DNA of 64,000 bases from Onchidella celtica. Its lineage: Eukaryota > Mollusca > Gastropoda > Systellommatophora > Onchidiidae. The notes beneath the pieces were generated by a model. The model worked only from the letters and a program-made list of their open reading frames with translations, was not told the origin of the DNA and did no database searches. Where the stretch lies: contig OZ007569.1 of NCBI GenBank assembly GCA_963931925.1, forward strand, positions 74,100,400 through 74,164,399. Reading direction: 5' to 3'. Positions 59,275 to 64,000 of this stretch are shown here, one piece after another; the first letter of the stretch is position 1; the number at the start of each line of letters is the position of its first letter. Both the position numbers and the translations under genes were made by a program.

Positions 59275-59941
59275 TCAACGTCATCACCATCATCAACACA
59301 AAGAACCACATTGATGATCATAATTATTTAATAATAACAACATTAATAAAACACATATTTATAGAAAAGACAATTAATTGGATCTGAAATTACTTTTCTG
59401 ATATGTGCAGCATCCGTGGTACATTATCATAAAATTCAGAAGTTGGACTACATCGTCGAATATTTAGATTAGAACAAAGAACTAGATCTAAGCAATTAGC
59501 TATATGTAAGGGTGTGCTTCGGTGATAACATAGGTCCTCTGTATACCCTTTATTGTGTATATTATTACATTTCGGCGAGACAACCAATAATTGACCGTCG
59601 GAAAACATCTGATAATTCTTCTTTTGTACCTGAATCGGCCAATGCAAGTTATTCGTACGTATGAAATTATGGAATGAAAATTACACAATTATATTATTTT
59701 ATTTGCATTCAGATGGTTTTCTGGTGATCAACAAATACAGGCATACTCAAGATGTCACGGTTCCCGGACATCTATTGGGTGTTAAAATGTGGCAGTTACA
59801 TATTAAGGTAAATAGAACGAAGTTTTCATTTATTCAAGTTGTCAAGGATGGTGAAAAGCTAAATTGAGTCACTTTTTCGCTTGGGTGAATAAAATTACAA
59901 AAGATGTTCCAATAAAAATGGGCCCAAGTCTATTCAACCCG
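59275..59941 (+). repeat. dispersed repeat A, copy 3
   Basis: Counterpart of 45441-46428. The similarity ends at TTCAACCCG, exactly where the L2-type element begins. Like copy 2, it is preceded by an ATC-rich array. Confidence 0.75.
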
Positions 59942-59967
59942 CAGGTGAGTCCCGGTGTAGCAGGCCA

Positions 59968-61470
59968 GTGGACACTGATAATGTAGAACGTGACCAGTGC
60001 AGTAACATCAGAGTTGGTTATTTAAATGCTCAGTCATCTAGAAATAAAACTGAAGACATTGTGGACCTCATTCACGAAAAGAATCTAGATTTACTGTTTA
60101 TCGTTGAAACATGGTTAGTGAAAGAGCGTGATGCTATTATTGAAGATGAACTGACACCTCCTAATTTCAAAATTAAATCTTTTCCTCGGAAAAATCGTCT
60201 TGGAGGCGGGATCGCTGTAATTTTCAGAAAATCACTTGAACCAAAAATTGTTATTAAACCGGAAACTAGCTACCAACCTGAAACATTTGAGATTATGGAG
60301 CTATCATTAGATCTTGGCACCAAAGTCTTTCATTTTGTCTGCATTTATCGAGCGTCAGGCAGTAAAACCAATTTTCTGAGTGAACTTGAAGTTCTCCTAC
60401 CACGCTTAACCTGCGAGAAAGGATACCCTGTTCTTTTGGGTGATCTTAATTTTCATTTTGATTCTGAAACATCATCTGAAGTAAAACGACTTAAAGAACT
60501 TATCGACCAATGCAACATGTCTCAGATAATCAAATGTCCAACTCATCGAGCTGGTCACATCTTAGATTTAGTGATCATCAAACAAACCTTGAGCACCTTC
60601 ACCAACACCGCCGTCCTAGAAAAACTCATTTCGGATCATAAAACCATCGTACTCGATATTGATTTCGCAAAGCCAAATATCATCAAAAAAGTTGTGTCGT
60701 CCAGAGACATAAAAGGTATCGACATCAATGCCTTCAAGACGGAAATGGCCAATGCTCTCGAGAACTTTGAAGGCGACATCACATCTTATAATAACATCCA
60801 GCAAGATCTACTACAGCGACATGCACCTATCAAGACCAGGTCAATCTCCAACAGACCGTTCGCTCCATGGTACACCCTAGATGTCAAAGCAGCCAAAGCA
60901 GAATGTCGCAAAGCAGAAAGGAAATGGTTAAAGACAGGTCTTACAGTCCACAAGGACATTTTCAAACACCAGAAGAACAAATGGAAATGTGTTATTAAAC
61001 TTGCAAAAAAAGACTTCTATGTCACTAAACTTCAAAATTCTACATCTTGTAAGGAACTTTTAAGTATTTGTGATGAACTCACAGGGAAAAGAAAGGAAAC
61101 ACCTCTACCCACAATTTACGAGAACAATTTGTTGCCCAATGTTTTTGCTGATTATTTTGATAAAAAAGTTACAACTATCCGAGAAAATCTTGACAGTTTT
61201 GATGCCATTGATCATTTTGATGAGTTTCAGGGAAATCCTATAGACACTTTTGGTGTTGTGTCGAATGAATCTGTAAAATCTATCATCATGGCATCGCCAT
61301 CAAAATGTTGGGACCTCGATCCTATTCCTACATTTTTGGTTAGATCTTGTATTGGTGAACTGGTTCCAACTATTACAAAAATAATAAACAACTCTATTTT
61401 AAGTGGGTCTGTCCCTGATTATTTTAAAACAGCCTGGGTAACACCACTTTTGAAAAAAAACGACTCTTGA
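59968..61470 (+). pseudogene. L2 ORF2 part 1: endonuclease and start of reverse transcriptase
   Basis: About 500 codons. Endonuclease motifs appear in order: VGYLNAQS (Asn20), FIVETWL (Glu47), GGGIAVIFR, CIYRASGS, LLGDLNFHF (Asp/Asn) and LISDHKTI (Asp/His). A Lys-rich linker and the first RT block (WVTPLLKK) follow, and the frame then ends at TGA 61468-61470 just after an A8 run. The first codon of this span is GTG, so the true start has been lost. Confidence 0.85.
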
Positions 61471-61477
61471 TCAAAAC

Positions 61478-62815
61478 ATGTTGAAAAATTATAGACCCGT
61501 CTCAAACCTTCCTTTTCTTTCAAAAATCCTTGAAAAGGTGATATTACAACAACTAATGTGTCATTTGAGAAATAATGACCTGTTGGAACCATTTCAATCT
61601 GCTTACAGAAGTAACCACAGTACTGAAACTGCACTATTAAGAATCATGAATGACATATTAGTAAAGGCAGATTCTGGAAATATTACTCTGCTAAATTTGT
61701 TGGATCTATCAGCAGCGTTCGACACCATCGATCACGAAATCCTGCTCAGAAGGCTAGAAACATCGTTTGGAATCAGAGGGGTCGCCCTTAAATGGGTCGA
61801 ATCTTACCTGTCAAATCGCCACCAATTTGTTGTAACCAACAAAATAAGATCTTTTTCTTATGCGCTTCAGTATGGCGTACCACAAGGCTCAGTGCTTGGT
61901 CCTATTTTGTTTACTATCTATACTATTCCACTTGTACATGAAATAAAGAAATTTAATTTACAATATCATTTCTATGCTGATGATACCCAGCTCTACAGTT
62001 CTGCCTTGCCATGCGATGTTGACAGCCTTCTGCAGCAGGCTGGAAACTGTATAACAGAAATTAAAAGCTGGATGAACCAAAACAAACTGGCACTAAATGA
62101 GGATAAAACTGAGGTTATTTTATTAGGCCGTGAGCGGGTTCTGCAAGAAGTGGACAGAACTGAGATGATAATTGGCACTAATTCAATAGAAATTTCAAAA
62201 AAAGTAAAAAACCTAGGGGTTTACATTGATTCAAATCTTTCTATGTCATCTCAGGTTAGTCACCTCATTCGTATTCTATACATGGAAATCTGGAAAATTG
62301 GTAAAATCAGACATCTTATTTCAACTGAAACTGCGGCTGTTTTAGTAAATTCTTTTGTACTTTCAAAGCTTGACTATTGCAACTCCCTTTTGGCTGGAAT
62401 TTCACAAAAAAAATTTAGAAAACTCCAAATTGCTCAAAACAATGCAGCGAGACTTGTTTTGAAGAAAAAGAAAAGAGATTCAGCACTGCCACTTCTGCAG
62501 AGTTTGCACTGGCTGCCAGTCGAGAAAAGAATAATGTACAAATTGCCATCCATTTGTCACAAATGTGTCAATAATACTGCTCCATCGTACCTAGTTGATT
62601 TAACTGATTACTATGTTCCATCTCGTCAACTAAGATCATCATCTGACACTACAAAATTGAAAGTACCTAAAATGAATCTGTCCACTGTAGGAGAAAAGTC
62701 CTTTTCATTTCTTGGCCCTACCATCTGGAACACTCTTCCAAAGACAACCAGGGAAATTAATGACATTGGTTCTTTCAAACGCCATCTGAAGACCCATTTC
62801 TTTCAGACTAACTAG
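61478..62815 (+). pseudogene. L2 ORF2 part 2: reverse transcriptase
   Basis: 445 codons in a different frame from part 1. Motifs: NYRPVSNLPFLSKILEKV, LEPFQSAYRSNHSTETALL, LLDLSAAFDTIDHEIL (motif A), GVPQGSVLGPILF (motif B), YADDTQLY (motif C, catalytic pair) and the C-terminal LHWLPVEKRI. Parts 1 and 2 are one protein in the family; an indel in the A run at about 61450-61457 separates them. All RT catalytic residues are present. Confidence 0.88.
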
Positions 62816-62999
62816 GCTAGGTGTTTTTCGGCAGCAACAATAGTAAATATTTTTGAATTTCTTTTGTGTATGCGTGTGTGTGTGTGTGTGTAAGAGTTTG
62901 TTAAAGCGCCCAGAGCTTGTCATCGACGGGGTTGGGCGCTATATAAATGCAATATATTATTATTATTATTATTACCCCCGCCAGACTATATCCGGGGTT

Positions 63000-63053
63000 A
63001 AACTGGCCTAGCCCAGAATATCCCCCGGGGTATATTCTGGGCTAGGCCAGTTT
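63000..63053. repeat. 54-bp near-perfect palindrome
   Basis: Two 27-nt arms with no spacer and a single mismatch: AAACTGGCCTAGCCCAGAAT... against its complement, meeting at CCCCGGGG. The same CTAGGCCAG and CCCCGGGG words repeat on both sides (62985-63110), so it belongs to a short tandem or inverted cluster. Confidence 0.95.
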
Positions 63054-63589
63054 ATACCCCGGGGTTTACTTTGGGCTAGGCCAGACTATACCCCCACAGT
63101 CCAGATTATACTCCCAACTTTTTTTTTTAAACAAGTCAAGACCGCAGTTTATTTCAACTTTAGTTTGAATTGTCCATTATCACTGTCATCAGATATCGTA
63201 TTGAAGCATACATTTTTGACTCTTGTAAATTATGATACATTTAAAAGGAAATAAACATGCTTAAAAAGCATTGATATACAAAAGGATTGAAAATCCATTG
63301 AAACTGATATGATTAAACTTTAACACTAATTTTACTTGTGTCCGTTGGTATTATTATTGTTTTGGTTTTTTTTATAATTAGTTGACCATGAGTTAAACAT
63401 GCATTGTGATTTTTTTTGTTTGGCACCACTAACATTATACTTAGTGGCAAGGTATGGACTAATTATGAGACTCATAAGTGTAAAGTTATCTGAATCTTAT
63501 TTTAATTTTTGAAAATCAGAAATGTGCTTGATATGTCGGAACAATTAGATCTACATACAAAGTTACACTGATGCAGAGAGAAAGGCCAG
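63054..63589. other. no gene recognised
   Basis: The first 60 bp continue the palindromic word cluster; the rest is AT-rich without features. Confidence 0.45.
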
Positions 63590-63845
63590 GAAAGAATACA
63601 TAGAGAAAAAAACAACAACAACATTTTAACAACTGAACTGGCAGATGGTGCAATCCCATCATCCAGCACACATTAGATACTTCACACAAAACTAAATACA
63701 TACTAAAATTGTTTCACATAATGAATTTAACCTGTCCAGATCCACTTGAAACCTTACAGAAAGCTAACCAGTAATATACAATAATAACAATAAGAACACC
63801 AAATCATCTTATTTACTCTTGAAAATAAAGAGAATATAATCAATA
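63590..63845 (-). repeat. dispersed repeat B, copy 2 (inverted)
   Basis: Complement of 42140-42410 with the same block order. Family unknown. Confidence 0.8.
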
Positions 63846-64000
63846 TCAGAATCACCATCATCTTGGAATAATATAAAGATAAGAGGGAATATAAAAATGA
63901 CCAACACATCATTCTAGAATCTATAAGCAGCAATAATATATGTGTGTATGTACCAAGTACATGTAAAAAAAAATGTGTTAAATCTTTTCAACTATTCAAG

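Larger units (their letters stand above)
59942..62976 (+). mobile_element. L2-type (CR1 superfamily) non-LTR retrotransposon, 5'-truncated
   Basis: It encodes an EEP endonuclease followed by reverse transcriptase, a short 3' UTR with a TG run (about 62872-62892), then GCGCTATATAAATGCAATA and an ATT-repeat tail, as is usual for L2/CR1 elements. The 5' boundary is inferred from where repeat A copies 2 and 3 stop matching. The open frame has no ATG near its start, consistent with 5' truncation. Apart from one frame break the coding region is intact, so the insertion is fairly young. Confidence 0.82.

Overview
The window is nuclear DNA of a metazoan, most likely a marine gastropod or other lophotrochozoan mollusc (inference). 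Genes are sparse and exons are split by canonical GT-AG introns. Simple repeats, long C/G homopolymers, tRNA-headed SINEs, foldback elements, solo LTRs and L2- and RTE-type retrotransposons are very dense. There are no operons, ribosome binding sites or prokaryotic features.

Region 1-9.9 kb (minus strand). A six-exon gene for a four-pass membrane protein of the TMEM179 family can be assembled with consistent splice phases. It starts at 7817 and its last visible exon runs off the left edge. A 33-bp minisatellite of 23 copies lies in its second intron. Upstream on the same strand is a large exon (8696-9946) for an unrecognised Ser/Glu-rich protein with a repeated ETKWGD-type motif.

Region 10-34 kb. 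No conserved host gene is recognised. It holds a foldback MITE (11558-11829), two SINEs, a small TIR element carrying a possible THAP zinc-finger start (15961-16369), a 22-bp minisatellite, a 5' portion of a Merlin/IS1595-like transposase (19512-20321), three copies of a 23-bp motif, a solo LTR with perfect 5-bp target duplication (25571-26795), and a second palindromic element (28091-28393).

Region 34-50 kb. Two full-length P450 genes with uninterrupted coding regions, roughly 95% identical by eye, lie in convergent inverted orientation about 11 kb apart (35070-36605 plus; 47664-49193 minus). Between them are a SINE, large GA, CAA and ATC arrays, and a second solo LTR (43785-45076) inserted inside the ATC minisatellite.

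Region 50-64 kb. This holds a third solo LTR (50003-51195), the 3' end of a CR1/L2-type element, a broken full-length-looking RTE element with 12-bp target duplications (53805-57030), a SINE, CTAT arrays, an L2-type element whose ORF is split by one indel (about 59942-62976), and a 54-bp near-perfect palindrome (63000-63053). Several unnamed dispersed repeat families recur across the window.

Functionally, only TMEM179-like, the hypothetical ETKWGD protein and the P450 pair look like host genes. The rest is repeat-driven. All family names come from motif recognition by eye; no database search was run.
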